Source of the DNA: Nonomuraea endophytica
Lineage (GTDB): Bacteria > Actinomycetota > Actinomycetes > Streptosporangiales > Streptosporangiaceae
Direction: 5' to 3'
DNA: 64,000 bases
NCBI RefSeq assembly: GCF_014203235.1
Contig: NZ_JACHIN010000001.1
Span: 62,001 to 126,000 of the forward strand
The notes beneath the pieces are model-generated. The model made no database searches. It was not told the DNA's origin and worked only from the letters and a program-made list of their open reading frames with translations. The translations under genes and the position numbers were made by a program. Positions 7,679 through 15,770 of the stretch are shown in pieces (the first letter of the stretch is position 1; each line of letters opens with the position of its first letter).

Positions 7679-9484
7679 GTGTACGCACCGACTCAGCGGC
7701 GGAGGCGCCGGTTAGCGCCCTTCATCGTCGTGACCATCCTGGCGGGCGGGCTCGTCGTGGCACTGCGGGTGATCTTCGTCGGGGCCGGGACGGACGCCGC
7801 CCCGCGACCGGCCCGGCAATACTCCTGCGAGGACGGCGGCGCCAAGCTCAGGGTCCTCGCATCGCCGGAGAAGTCCGAGCTGCTCAGGAAGATGGCCGCC
7901 GCCTACAACGGCCGCAAGACAAGCGGCGCCCCGTGCGCCGACGTGATCGTCGTCACCAAGGCCAGCGGCGCCGCGCTCACCGCGCTGGCCACCACCTGGG
8001 ACAAACGCCTCGACGGCCCCCGCCCCGACGTCTGGTCACCGGCCGGCAGCAGCTGGCTGACGCTGCTGCGCCAGCGCGCGGCCGCCGCGGGCAAGCCCTC
8101 CCCGGTCGCCGAAGACAACCCGTCGATCGCCAGGACACCGCTGGTCATCGCGATGCCGCGGCCCATGGCGGAGGCGCTGGGCTGGCCGGCCAAGGCGCTC
8201 GGCTGGTCCGACGTCCTCGAACTGTCCGGGCAGGGCTGGGCCAAGTACGGCCATCCGGAGTGGGGCAGCTTCCGCCTCGGCAAGACCAACCCGAACTTCT
8301 CCACCTCCGGCCTCAACGCGACCGTCGGCGCCTACTTCGCCGCCACCGGCCTGTCCGGCGACCTCACCGGGAAGAACGTGGCCGACGCCGCGACACGCAG
8401 GTTCGTCCAGGCGACGGAACGTTCGATCGTGCACTACGGCGACACGACGCTCACGTTCCTGTCGAACCTGCGCCGCGCCGACGACGCCGGCGCCGGCCTG
8501 ACCTACATCTCGGCGGTGACCGTCGAGGAGAAGTCCGTATGGGACTACAACCAGGGCAACCCGACCGGCGACCCGAAGACGCTGGGCAAGCACGCCAAGC
8601 CCAAGGTCCCGCTGGTGGCCATCTACCCGAAGGAGGGCACGCTCTACTCCGACAACCCCTTCGCCCTGCTCAACCCGGCGAAAGCACAGGCCGCCGCCGA
8701 CTTCGTGAAATATCTGCAGGCGCCCGAACAGCAGGCCCGGTTCGCCGAGTACGCCTTCCGCCGCCACGACGGCACCCCGGGCAAGCTGATCACCGAGGCC
8801 AACGGCCTGCTGCCCGGCCAGCCGGCCAAGGAGCTCAAGCCGCCCGCGCCGGACGTGCTCGACAAGGTGCTCCAGAGCTGGACCGAGCTCCGCAAGCCCG
8901 CCAACGTGCTGCTCGTGATCGACACCTCCGGCTCGATGGGCGCGCCGGCGCCCAAGACCGGCAAGAGCAAGCTCGAACTGGCCCGGCAGGCGGCCGTGAA
9001 GACGCTTCCCCAGTTCGGCCCCGCCGACCGGGTGGGGCTCTGGATGTTCTCCCTCAGACGCGACGGCGACAAGGACCATCTGCGCCTGGCCGAGATCGCC
9101 CCGATGACCCCCGGGCACCGCGACGAGATCAGACGGCGCATCGAGGGCCTGACCCCCGAGGGCGGCACCGGCCTGTACGACACCGCGCTCGCCGCCCACC
9201 GCCGGGTGTCAGACACCCAGAGCCAGGACGCGATCAACGCCGTGGTCTTCCTCACCGACGGCCAGAACGAGGACAAGAGGAGCATCTCCCTGAAGAACCT
9301 GCTGTCCCAGCTGAGGACGGAGCAGGGCGCGGAGACGGTCCGCCTGTTCACCATCGCCTACGGCAAGGACGCCGACCTCGGGGTGCTCAAGAAGATCTCC
9401 GAGGCCACGAACGCGGCCGCCTACGACTCCCGCAAACCGGGCAGCATCGACCAGGTGTTCACCGCGGTCGTGAGCAACTTCTGA
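7679..9484 (+). CDS. solute-binding domain fused to a VWA domain
   Basis: A 601-aa exported or membrane-anchored protein. A single N-terminal hydrophobic segment spans about residues 13-33. Residues 50-390 look like a periplasmic type II solute-binding domain (SBP_bac_11-like; LRVLASPEKSELL, then LVIAMPRPMAEALGW). Residues 408-601 form a von Willebrand factor A domain with the metal-site motif DTSGSMG at D415. The GTG start is preceded by GGGGAGG. Similar fusions occur in actinobacteria without a known role; the pairing suggests extracellular ligand capture tied to metal-dependent adhesion. No permease or ATPase is adjacent. It is transcribed divergently from the YhgE/Pip operon. Confidence 0.8.
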   Translation: MYAPTQRRRRRLAPFIVVTILAGGLVVALRVIFVGAGTDAAPRPARQYSCEDGGAKLRVLASPEKSELLRKMAAAYNGRKTSGAPCADVIVVTKASGAALTALATTWDKRLDGPRPDVWSPAGSSWLTLLRQRAAAAGKPSPVAEDNPSIARTPLVIAMPRPMAEALGWPAKALGWSDVLELSGQGWAKYGHPEWGSFRLGKTNPNFSTSGLNATVGAYFAATGLSGDLTGKNVADAATRRFVQATERSIVHYGDTTLTFLSNLRRADDAGAGLTYISAVTVEEKSVWDYNQGNPTGDPKTLGKHAKPKVPLVAIYPKEGTLYSDNPFALLNPAKAQAAADFVKYLQAPEQQARFAEYAFRRHDGTPGKLITEANGLLPGQPAKELKPPAPDVLDKVLQSWTELRKPANVLLVIDTSGSMGAPAPKTGKSKLELARQAAVKTLPQFGPADRVGLWMFSLRRDGDKDHLRLAEIAPMTPGHRDEIRRRIEGLTPEGGTGLYDTALAAHRRVSDTQSQDAINAVVFLTDGQNEDKRSISLKNLLSQLRTEQGAETVRLFTIAYGKDADLGVLKKISEATNAAAYDSRKPGSIDQVFTAVVSNF

Positions 9485-9490
9485 CGCCGC

Positions 9491-10303
9491 TCACGCCTTC
9501 ACGGCACCCGCGATGGCGTCGACCACGTAGCGCTGGGCGACGACGAACACCACGACGATGGGCGCGAGGGAGATGATGGCGGCCGCGCACAGCAGCGTCC
9601 AGTTGGTGGAGGTCTGGCTGGTGAAGGCATAAAGGCCCACTCCCAGCGTGCGGAGCTCCGGCTTGCCCAGGGTGAACACCAGCGGCAGGAAGAAGTTGTT
9701 CCACGAGCCGATGAACGTGAACAACCCCAGCGTCGCCGCCATCGGCCGCGACAGCGGCAGGATCACCCGGAAGAACAGCGTGTTGTAGCCCGCGCCGTCC
9801 ACCCTGGCCGCCTCCTCAAGCTCCTTGGGCATCGCCTGGAAGTACGCCATGAACATGAACGTGCCGAACACCAGCCCGCCGCCGACCTGCACGAGGATCA
9901 CCGACCAGATGGTGTCCAGCAGCCCCAGGGCCTTCACGATGTCGAAGACCGGGATGATCGTGTAGCCGTGCGGCAGCAGGAACGTCGCGCCGATGACGAA
10001 GAGCAGGGTCTTGCGGCCCGGGAAGGTGTGCCTGGCCAGCGCGTACCCGGCCATCGCGGTCAGCAGCAGCGTGAAGACCACCGTGACGAGCGAGATCACG
10101 AGCGTGTTGACGAAGTACGTGCCGAAGCTGGCCTGGTCCCAGGCCTTGGCGTAGTTCTCCCACCGCATCTCCGCCGGGATCAGGCTGAGGCCGGAGTCGA
10201 GGAAGTCCATGGGCGTCTTCAGCGAGCTGCCGAGCGCCCACAGGAACGGATAGACGTAGGCGAGCCCGAAGCCCAGCAGCAGGATGTGCCGTGTCACCTT
10301 CAT
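9491..10303 (-). CDS. sugar ABC transporter permease (MalG-type)
   Basis: A 270-aa inner-membrane permease with six predicted helices. The EAA loop, EEAARVDGAGYNTLFFRVIL, lies at about residues 165-184; this segment docks the ATPase. The length and the C-terminal VVAQRYVVDAIAGAVKA ending are typical of MalG/CUT1 permeases. Its ATG overlaps the stop of the partner permease (ATGA), so the two are translationally coupled. It is the last gene of the lacI-SBP-permease-permease operon. No ATPase gene accompanies the operon, so the energising subunit must come from elsewhere, as MsiK does in streptomycetes. Substrate not determined. Confidence 0.93.
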   Translation of the reverse strand: MKVTRHILLLGFGLAYVYPFLWALGSSLKTPMDFLDSGLSLIPAEMRWENYAKAWDQASFGTYFVNTLVISLVTVVFTLLLTAMAGYALARHTFPGRKTLLFVIGATFLLPHGYTIIPVFDIVKALGLLDTIWSVILVQVGGGLVFGTFMFMAYFQAMPKELEEAARVDGAGYNTLFFRVILPLSRPMAATLGLFTFIGSWNNFFLPLVFTLGKPELRTLGVGLYAFTSQTSTNWTLLCAAAIISLAPIVVVFVVAQRYVVDAIAGAVKA

Positions 10304-11277
10304 GCGCGCGCCGCCTTCCGTGCTCGCATGACCTTGATGGCCCACATCTGCCCCAGCGTGAGCACGAGCAGGATGATCCCGAAGAAGAACGAGGCCGCCG
10401 AGGCGTAGCCGACGTTGGGTTCGGCCGAGCCGCCGCTGCCGATGCTGCCGCCGAAGGCCTGGTGGTAGATGTAGGTGTTCACGACCTCGGTCGCGAAGTA
10501 CGGCCCGCCGCCGGTCAGCACCATCACCAGGTCGAACACCTGGAGGCTGCCGATGATGGCGAGGAAGACGATGACCACCCCGACGCCGCGCAGTCCGGGC
10601 ACGGTGACGTGGACGAACCGGGCGATCTTCCCGGCCCCGTCGATCTGCGCCGCCTCGTACTGCTCCTTGGGGATGGTCTGGAGCCCGGCCAGGAAGTAGA
10701 CCATGTTGTAGCCGAGCGTGTTCCAGATGCCGATGACGATCACCGCCCAGAGCGCGGTGTCGGGGTTGCCGAGGAAGTCGAGCGGCTGGTCGGTCAGGCC
10801 CACCGCCATCAGCGGCCGGCTGAGCACGTCGCTGAAGTTCGACAGCATGAGCTTGAGCACGATGCCGACGATGGCCACCGAGGTGACCGCGGGCAGGAAG
10901 TAGATCGCCCGGTAGAAGGTGGAGCCGCGCAGCTTGGGGTTGTTGAGCACGAGGGCCAGCGCCAGCGCGAGCACGAGTTGCACCGGCACGAGCACCAGCG
11001 TGTACATGGCGGCGTGCCGGAAGGAGCTCCAGAAGAACTCGTCGGCCGCCACGTCGGCGAAGTTCCGCAGCCCGATGAAGTCGGTGGGCTCGCCGAGCCC
11101 GTCCCACTCGTACAAGGTGTAGCCGAGCGAGGCGAAGATCGGGTAGATCACGAAGACCGAGGTCAGGATCGCGAACGGGGCGAGGTAGACGTAGGTCCAG
11201 CCGTGGCGGCGGATGGGGCCGGGGCGCTGGGTGGCGGGGGTGGGGGCGCTCACCCGGGTGAGCTGTGCCGTCGCCAT
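10300..11277 (-). CDS. sugar ABC transporter permease (MalF-type)
   Basis: A 325-aa CUT1-type permease with six main membrane helices and a short cytoplasmic N-terminus. The EAA loop reads EQYEAAQIDGAGKIARFVHV near residues 212-231. It starts at the ATG two nt after the stop of the solute-binding protein gene and ends overlapping the second permease. Together with the MalG-type partner it would form the heterodimeric channel for an oligosaccharide or sugar derivative captured by the neighbouring lipoprotein. Confidence 0.93.
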   Translation of the reverse strand: MATAQLTRVSAPTPATQRPGPIRRHGWTYVYLAPFAILTSVFVIYPIFASLGYTLYEWDGLGEPTDFIGLRNFADVAADEFFWSSFRHAAMYTLVLVPVQLVLALALALVLNNPKLRGSTFYRAIYFLPAVTSVAIVGIVLKLMLSNFSDVLSRPLMAVGLTDQPLDFLGNPDTALWAVIVIGIWNTLGYNMVYFLAGLQTIPKEQYEAAQIDGAGKIARFVHVTVPGLRGVGVVIVFLAIIGSLQVFDLVMVLTGGGPYFATEVVNTYIYHQAFGGSIGSGGSAEPNVGYASAASFFFGIILLVLTLGQMWAIKVMRARKAARA

Positions 11278-11279
11278 CC

Positions 11280-12767
11280 CTACTTGGCGCCGATGTACTC
11301 GGGGATGTCCCACTTGTAGGGCTTGGTGAGATCCCAGTCGGCGAACACGTAGTCGTCCAGGCTCACCTTGTGGCCCTTCTTCTTGGCCTTGTCCAGCGCC
11401 TCGGTGAAGACGCGCTCCTGCTCTTCGGCGAGCTTGGCGAGCGCTCCGGACAGGTCCTTGATCTGCCCGGTGTAGAGGCCGGTGGTGATGGCGTCGAAGT
11501 CCGGGGTGATCTTCTTGGGCACGACGTTGGCGGTGGCCGGGTTGCGCAGGGCCGGGCTGGGGCCGGGCAGGATGAGCTTGGCCATGCCGACATAGGCGGC
11601 GAAGGGCGCGAAGTCGATCTTGCTGGGGTCGTTGGCCTCGGGGTGCGAGGACAGGCCGCCCTTCAGCTCCTGCACCCACCTGCTGCCGGCGTCGAGGCCG
11701 TGGTACCACTTGAACCACTCCCACGCCTGGTCCGGGCTCTTGGTGGAGGCGGAAATGGCCAGGCTGTACTTGCCGGGCCCGTGGTAGAAGAAGCTCTTCT
11801 GCTGCGCCTCCGGCGTGATCAGCGTGGTCACCGAGTAGTCGGTGAAGCCGAGCTCCGTCCAGCCGGGCTGGTTCCAGACGCCGCCGACGATCATGCCGAA
11901 CTTGCCGCGGGCGAAGTGCTGGCGGGAGATCTCGTCGTCCACGCTGAGCGCGTTCGGCACGATGAAGCCCTTGGTCTTCCACTCCAGGAACAGCGTGAGG
12001 AAGTCGCTGACCACCCGGTCGGTGCTCCGGGTGAACTTCCCGGTACGCGGGTCGAGCCCGCCGGGGAAGCCGGGCGGCACCGAACCCGGATACCCGGCCC
12101 CCGCCGTGAACAGCTCCATCCACCACGGGATCATCGCGAACGCGCTGTTGCCGAACCCGATCCCGTGGACGCTCCCGTTGCCCTTCCTCACGATCTGCTC
12201 GGCGAACAGCGTCACCTCGTCCCACGTCTTCGGGATCTTGACGGTGCCGTCCGCCTCGACGAGGCCGGCGTCCTTGAACACCTTGTTGTTCACGTAGAGC
12301 TGCACCCAGGGGGCCTCGCCGTCGAACGGCGCGCCGTACACCTTGCCGTTGATGGCGTTGACGCCCTCCACGAACGAGTAGGCGGGGAAGGTCTTCTGCC
12401 ACTCCAGCGTCGCGTACTTGTCGAGGGCCAGCACGCGGCCCTCCTCCACGTAGTCGTCGAGCTTGTCGCTGGGCACCTTGAAGACGTCCGGCGCGTTGCC
12501 GCCGCGCCAGGCCAGGTCGAGCAGCTTCTCCAGGTCGCCGCTGGCCTGCTGGGTGCGCTTGACCACGATGTCCGGACGGGCGGCCTGGAAGAGCTCGATC
12601 TCCTTCTTGATCCAGGGCTCCTGGCTGACCATCTGGTCCCAGTGGGTCAGCTCGGCGCCTTTGCCGGGCGAGGTGCTCTTCTTGGAGGTCCCGCAGGCGG
12701 CCAGGGCCGAGGTGGCGAGGGCGCCGGCGAGAAAGCCGCGCCGGGACAGGTGACGGGATTCTGGCAT
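11280..12767 (-). CDS. sugar ABC transporter substrate-binding lipoprotein
   Basis: A 495-aa extracellular solute-binding protein family 1 member. The N-terminus has a twin-arginine motif (SRRGFLAG, residues 8-15) followed by the lipobox LAAC at about 22-25. It is therefore likely exported folded by Tat and lipidated. The mature part has the usual SBP blocks, such as WDEVTLFAEQIV and FARGKFGMIVGGVWN. It sits 16 bp downstream of the LacI gene and directly upstream of the two permeases. The ligand is probably a carbohydrate from the family and the LacI context; which one cannot be told. Confidence 0.92.
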   Translation of the reverse strand: MPESRHLSRRGFLAGALATSALAACGTSKKSTSPGKGAELTHWDQMVSQEPWIKKEIELFQAARPDIVVKRTQQASGDLEKLLDLAWRGGNAPDVFKVPSDKLDDYVEEGRVLALDKYATLEWQKTFPAYSFVEGVNAINGKVYGAPFDGEAPWVQLYVNNKVFKDAGLVEADGTVKIPKTWDEVTLFAEQIVRKGNGSVHGIGFGNSAFAMIPWWMELFTAGAGYPGSVPPGFPGGLDPRTGKFTRSTDRVVSDFLTLFLEWKTKGFIVPNALSVDDEISRQHFARGKFGMIVGGVWNQPGWTELGFTDYSVTTLITPEAQQKSFFYHGPGKYSLAISASTKSPDQAWEWFKWYHGLDAGSRWVQELKGGLSSHPEANDPSKIDFAPFAAYVGMAKLILPGPSPALRNPATANVVPKKITPDFDAITTGLYTGQIKDLSGALAKLAEEQERVFTEALDKAKKKGHKVSLDDYVFADWDLTKPYKWDIPEYIGAK

Positions 12768-12783
12768 GGGGGTTCCTTCGGTG

Positions 12784-13812
12784 TTAGGGGGTGACCCGCG
12801 GTGGCGCGGTGGAGGCCCGCACGATCAGCTCGGGCGAAGGGGGGTCGGGATCGGCCGGGCGGCCGTCGATCCTGGCCAGGAGCAGTTCGGCGGCGATCGC
12901 GCCGATGCCGATCGGGTCCTGGCGGACGGTGGTCAGCGGCGGATGCAGGTGCGCCGCCTCGGGGTTGTCGTCGAAGCCGGTGATGGAGATGTCGCCGGGC
13001 ACGTCCAGGCCCTTCTCCCTGACCACGGACATGCCGGCGATGGCCATCAGGTCGCTGGCGTAGACGATCGCGGTGGGTCCGTGTTCGAGCAGCCGCCTGG
13101 TCGCGGCCGCGCCGCCGTCGCCGGTGAAATGCCCGGCATCTCGCAGTACGGCGGGCAGCCCGTGACCCTCCATGGCCCGGCTCCAGGCTTGAAGGCGGGA
13201 GGTGGAGTGCCGGTAGGCGGGCGCGCCCTCGACGAAGGCGATGTCGCGGTGGCCGAGCCGTACCAGATGGTCGACCGCGGCGGCGATGCCGTCGCCGTCG
13301 CGCACGCCCACGGCGGCCATGTCCCCGTAGTCCGCGCCCGCGGGACCGACCGCGACGGTGGGCAGCCCGAGCTCGCCGAGGAGCGCGGGGCGCTGGTCGC
13401 CGTCGCGGATGTCGAGCAGGAACGCGCCGTCGATGCGCCGCTCGGTGACCAGCCGCCGGTACGCGGCGGCCTCGACCTCCTCGTCCTCGCCCACGACCTG
13501 CAGCACCAGCACCGAACCGCTGCCCTGCAGCACGGTCTCGACCCCGCCGAGGAAGCCGGCGAAGAACGGATCGACGGCCAGGTGGCGGGTGTCGCGGGCG
13601 AGCACGAGCCCGACCGCGAACGCCCGCGAGCTCAGCATCGCCCGCGCGTGGATGCTGGGACGCCAGTTGAGGTCCTGGGCGGCCTGCTTGATGCGGCGGC
13701 GGGTCTCGTCGCTGACGCCCGGCTTGTCGTTGAGCGCCAGGGAAACGGCGCCCTTCGACACGCCTGCCAGGCGCGCAACGTCGGCAATCGTCGGAGGTGT
13801 CTCGCTGGCCAT
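12784..13812 (-). CDS. LacI-family repressor of the sugar ABC operon
   Basis: A 342-aa LacI/GalR regulator. The N-terminal HTH (TIADVARLAGVSKGAVSLAL, residues 7-26) and hinge are followed by a ligand-binding domain of the periplasmic-binding type, ending in GFDDNPEAAHLHPPLTTVRQ. The ATG at 13812 follows CAGGGG at normal spacing; an in-frame ATG 36 bp further upstream would fall inside the operator palindrome and is less likely. It is the first gene of the operon with the SBP and permeases. The 16-bp palindrome just upstream makes autorepression likely, with induction by the transported sugar. Confidence 0.9.
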   Translation of the reverse strand: MASETPPTIADVARLAGVSKGAVSLALNDKPGVSDETRRRIKQAAQDLNWRPSIHARAMLSSRAFAVGLVLARDTRHLAVDPFFAGFLGGVETVLQGSGSVLVLQVVGEDEEVEAAAYRRLVTERRIDGAFLLDIRDGDQRPALLGELGLPTVAVGPAGADYGDMAAVGVRDGDGIAAAVDHLVRLGHRDIAFVEGAPAYRHSTSRLQAWSRAMEGHGLPAVLRDAGHFTGDGGAAATRRLLEHGPTAIVYASDLMAIAGMSVVREKGLDVPGDISITGFDDNPEAAHLHPPLTTVRQDPIGIGAIAAELLLARIDGRPADPDPPSPELIVRASTAPPRVTP

Positions 13813-13837
13813 GGCACCCCTGGGTTGGACGTAAGGA

Positions 13838-13853
13838 ACTAAATGCATTTAGT
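13838..13853. promoter_or_regulatory. LacI operator
   Basis: Perfect 16-bp palindrome ACTAAATGCATTTAGT with a central CG-like pair position, typical in size and symmetry of LacI/GalR operators. It lies 26 bp upstream of the repressor gene and would control the whole sugar transport operon. Confidence 0.75.
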
Positions 13854-13898
13854 AGTGCCACACGTCGGAGGATGTCAATAGCCGCTTACTGAAACGGC

Positions 13899-13931
13899 GA
13901 AGGGCCGCCCGGGTGTGCTGGGCGGCCCTTC
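13899..13931 (-). terminator. strong hairpin downstream of cysteine dioxygenase gene
   Basis: Perfect 12-bp stem GAAGGGCCGCCC / GGGCGGCCCTTC with a 9-nt loop, 12 bp after the stop of the dioxygenase gene. On the minus strand only a short T stretch (CGTTTC) follows, so termination relies mainly on the stem. It also separates this gene from the LacI operon. Confidence 0.75.
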
Positions 13932-13943
13932 GGGTCTTATCGG

Positions 13944-14465
13944 CTAGCGGATCGGCAGGTCGTAGTAGCGGCGGACGCTGGAGCCGAGCCTGCCCACGTC
14001 GGCCCCGTAGACGTGGAGGGAGACGCCGATCTCGTCGCTGGTGTTCTCGACCTTGTGGATGTCGCCGGGCGGCGCGAAGCCGCTGACCTCGCCCGGCTGG
14101 TTGGCGGCGCGGCCGATCTCCACCAGGTGGTCGCCCATGTCCCGATAAAGCGTCTCGTACTCCACGCCACTCAGGATGCCGAACGTGCACCAGGACACAT
14201 GGTCATGGATGCGCGTCTGCTGGCCGGGCCGCCACACGACGGCCACGACGGAGAACTCCTCCTGCGTGTGCAACGGGAAGGAGCGGTAGGTCTCCGGGTC
14301 CCCCGCGCGCTCCTCGTCGGTGAGCACGTCAAGGCCGGGAAGGTTCAGCCGCAGGAAGTCCGCTACGGCGAAGGCGGTGTCTCTCGGCGAAAGGTCCTTG
14401 GCCACGATGTCCCTGATTCCGGACACGAGCTGGTCGAGTCCGGGCCTGGCCAGCATGATTTCCAT
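13944..14465 (-). CDS. cysteine dioxygenase-family protein
   Basis: A 173-aa cupin. The iron ligands expected for thiol dioxygenases are visible: H87 and H89 in RIHDHVSW and H137 in GDIHKVEN. These enzymes oxidise cysteine or 3-mercaptopropionate to the sulfinic acid using Fe(II) and O2. C93 lies near the position of the cysteine that crosslinks to tyrosine in mammalian enzymes, with a loop one residue shorter. The ATG at 14465 has GGGGGA five nt upstream. It is divergent from a LysR-type gene that probably controls it. Which thiol is used is not clear from sequence. Confidence 0.85.
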   Translation of the reverse strand: MEIMLARPGLDQLVSGIRDIVAKDLSPRDTAFAVADFLRLNLPGLDVLTDEERAGDPETYRSFPLHTQEEFSVVAVVWRPGQQTRIHDHVSWCTFGILSGVEYETLYRDMGDHLVEIGRAANQPGEVSGFAPPGDIHKVENTSDEIGVSLHVYGADVGRLGSSVRRYYDLPIR

Positions 14466-14564
14466 GGTTTCCCCCTAGGGAATGGTGGTATTCCGCCTTC
14501 CCCTTCTACAGTGCTCTAATGAGATTCATAGGTCCAACAGAAGTATTTGGGGATATTCATAGAC
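14466..14564. promoter_or_regulatory. divergent dioxygenase/LysR promoter region
   Basis: The 99-bp gap between the divergent genes holds two direct copies of ATTCATAG, at 14524-14531 and 14555-14562, exactly 31 bp apart (about three helix turns). TCTAAT lies near 14516 as a possible -10. This layout suits LysR control of both genes. Confidence 0.45.
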
Positions 14565-15431
14565 ATGCTTGATGTCACGCGGCTACGCGTCCTGGTCGCC
14601 GTGGCCCGCAAGGGCTCCGTCACCGCCGCCGCCAAGGAGCTGCACTACTCGCAGCCCTCGGTCAGCCACCACCTGGCCCGCCTGGAAGCCGAGACCGGCG
14701 CCCAGCTCATCCAGCGCGTCGGGCGCGGCATCCGCCTCACCGAGGCCGGGCACCTGCTCGCCGAACGCGCCGCGGAGATCATCACCCGCCTGGACGCCAC
14801 CGCGGAGGAGCTCGCCGCCCACGTGGGCCTTCGCTCCGGCCGCGTACGGCTGGCCGCCTTCCCCTCCGCCCTCGGCACCTTCGTGCCCCGAGCGGTACGC
14901 CGCCTGTCAGCCGAATACCCCGGCCTGCAACTGAGCCTGATCGAGACCGAACCACCCGAGGCCCTGCGGCTGCTGCGCGCCGGACGGGTGGACGTGGCGG
15001 TCATGTTCCGCTACGACGACACCGCCCCCGAGGACACCGGCGTCCGGATGCTCCACCTGCTGGACGACCCGAGCTACCTGGTCTCCCCCGAACCCCCCGG
15101 CCCGCTGGCCACCCACGCCGACTCCATGTGGATCGCGGGCTGCGACCGCTGCCGCAGCCACCTGCTCGACATCTGCGCCAAGGCGGGCTTCGAGCCGCGC
15201 ATCTCCTTCACCAGCGACGACATCGTGGCCGTCCAGGCGCTGGTGGCGGCCGGGATGGGGCTGACGGTGCTGCCCGGCCTGGCGCTGAGCGCCCACCGGA
15301 GCGCGGCGGTGGAGGTGGCCGAGATACCCGGCTCGACCCGGCACGTCTTCGCCGCCACCTACGGCGACCCCCCATACCCACCCGCCACAGAAGCCCTCCT
15401 CGCCGCCCTCACCGAAGCCTGCCCAACCTGA
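14565..15431 (+). CDS. LysR-family transcriptional regulator
   Basis: A 288-aa LysR-type regulator. The N-terminal HTH spans about residues 5-60, with GSVTAAAKELHYSQPSVSHH and then LIQRVGRGIRLTEAG. The effector-binding domain spans 85-285. The ATG at 14565 is used; a TTG 18 bp upstream is possible. No clear ribosome-binding site is seen, so the message may be nearly leaderless. Divergent placement points to the cysteine dioxygenase gene as its target, with a sulfur amino acid as a plausible but unproven co-inducer. CDRCRS at about 191-196 gives two close cysteines in the effector domain. Confidence 0.88.
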   Translation: MLDVTRLRVLVAVARKGSVTAAAKELHYSQPSVSHHLARLEAETGAQLIQRVGRGIRLTEAGHLLAERAAEIITRLDATAEELAAHVGLRSGRVRLAAFPSALGTFVPRAVRRLSAEYPGLQLSLIETEPPEALRLLRAGRVDVAVMFRYDDTAPEDTGVRMLHLLDDPSYLVSPEPPGPLATHADSMWIAGCDRCRSHLLDICAKAGFEPRISFTSDDIVAVQALVAAGMGLTVLPGLALSAHRSAAVEVAEIPGSTRHVFAATYGDPPYPPATEALLAALTEACPT

Positions 15432-15770
15432 CCCCAAAACGTAAGGCCAGACACCGAGACCGGGACACGAGACCCGCGGCGTGAGACCGAGGCCCCCTCC
15501 CTCAGCCCCCGCCTTCAGCCCCCGGCCTCACGCTCCGGCCAGAGCCCCTCGGTCTCACCTCGCGGGCCTCACCCTCGGTCTCACCTCGCGGGCCTCACCC
15601 TCGGTCTCACCTCGCGGGCCTCACCCTCGGTCTCACCTCGCGGGCCTCATCCCGGTCTCGCTCAGCGCGGGTGCTCAGGGCGGCGGCTCAGGCCAGGGCG
15701 TGAGGGGGGTTGAGGGGCGGGGTGGGGAAAGTTGTGGCGGTTGGGGTGGGGTGGACCCTACGCTCGGGTT
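15432..15770. other. 339-bp intergenic stretch without a gene
   Basis: Very C-rich on the plus strand with four 26-bp tandem repeats (annotated separately). Open frames across it are repeat translations without a family or start signal. A weak TACGCT eight nt before the LysE ATG may be its -10. No RNA gene or strong terminator was seen. Confidence 0.6.
15548..15651. repeat. four tandem 26-bp repeats
   Basis: Four head-to-tail units beginning CTCGGTCTCACCTCGCGGGC, the last slightly diverged. Each unit is 26 bp, not a multiple of three, so a coding role is unlikely. They lie downstream of the LysR gene and upstream of the LysE gene. Confidence 0.85.
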
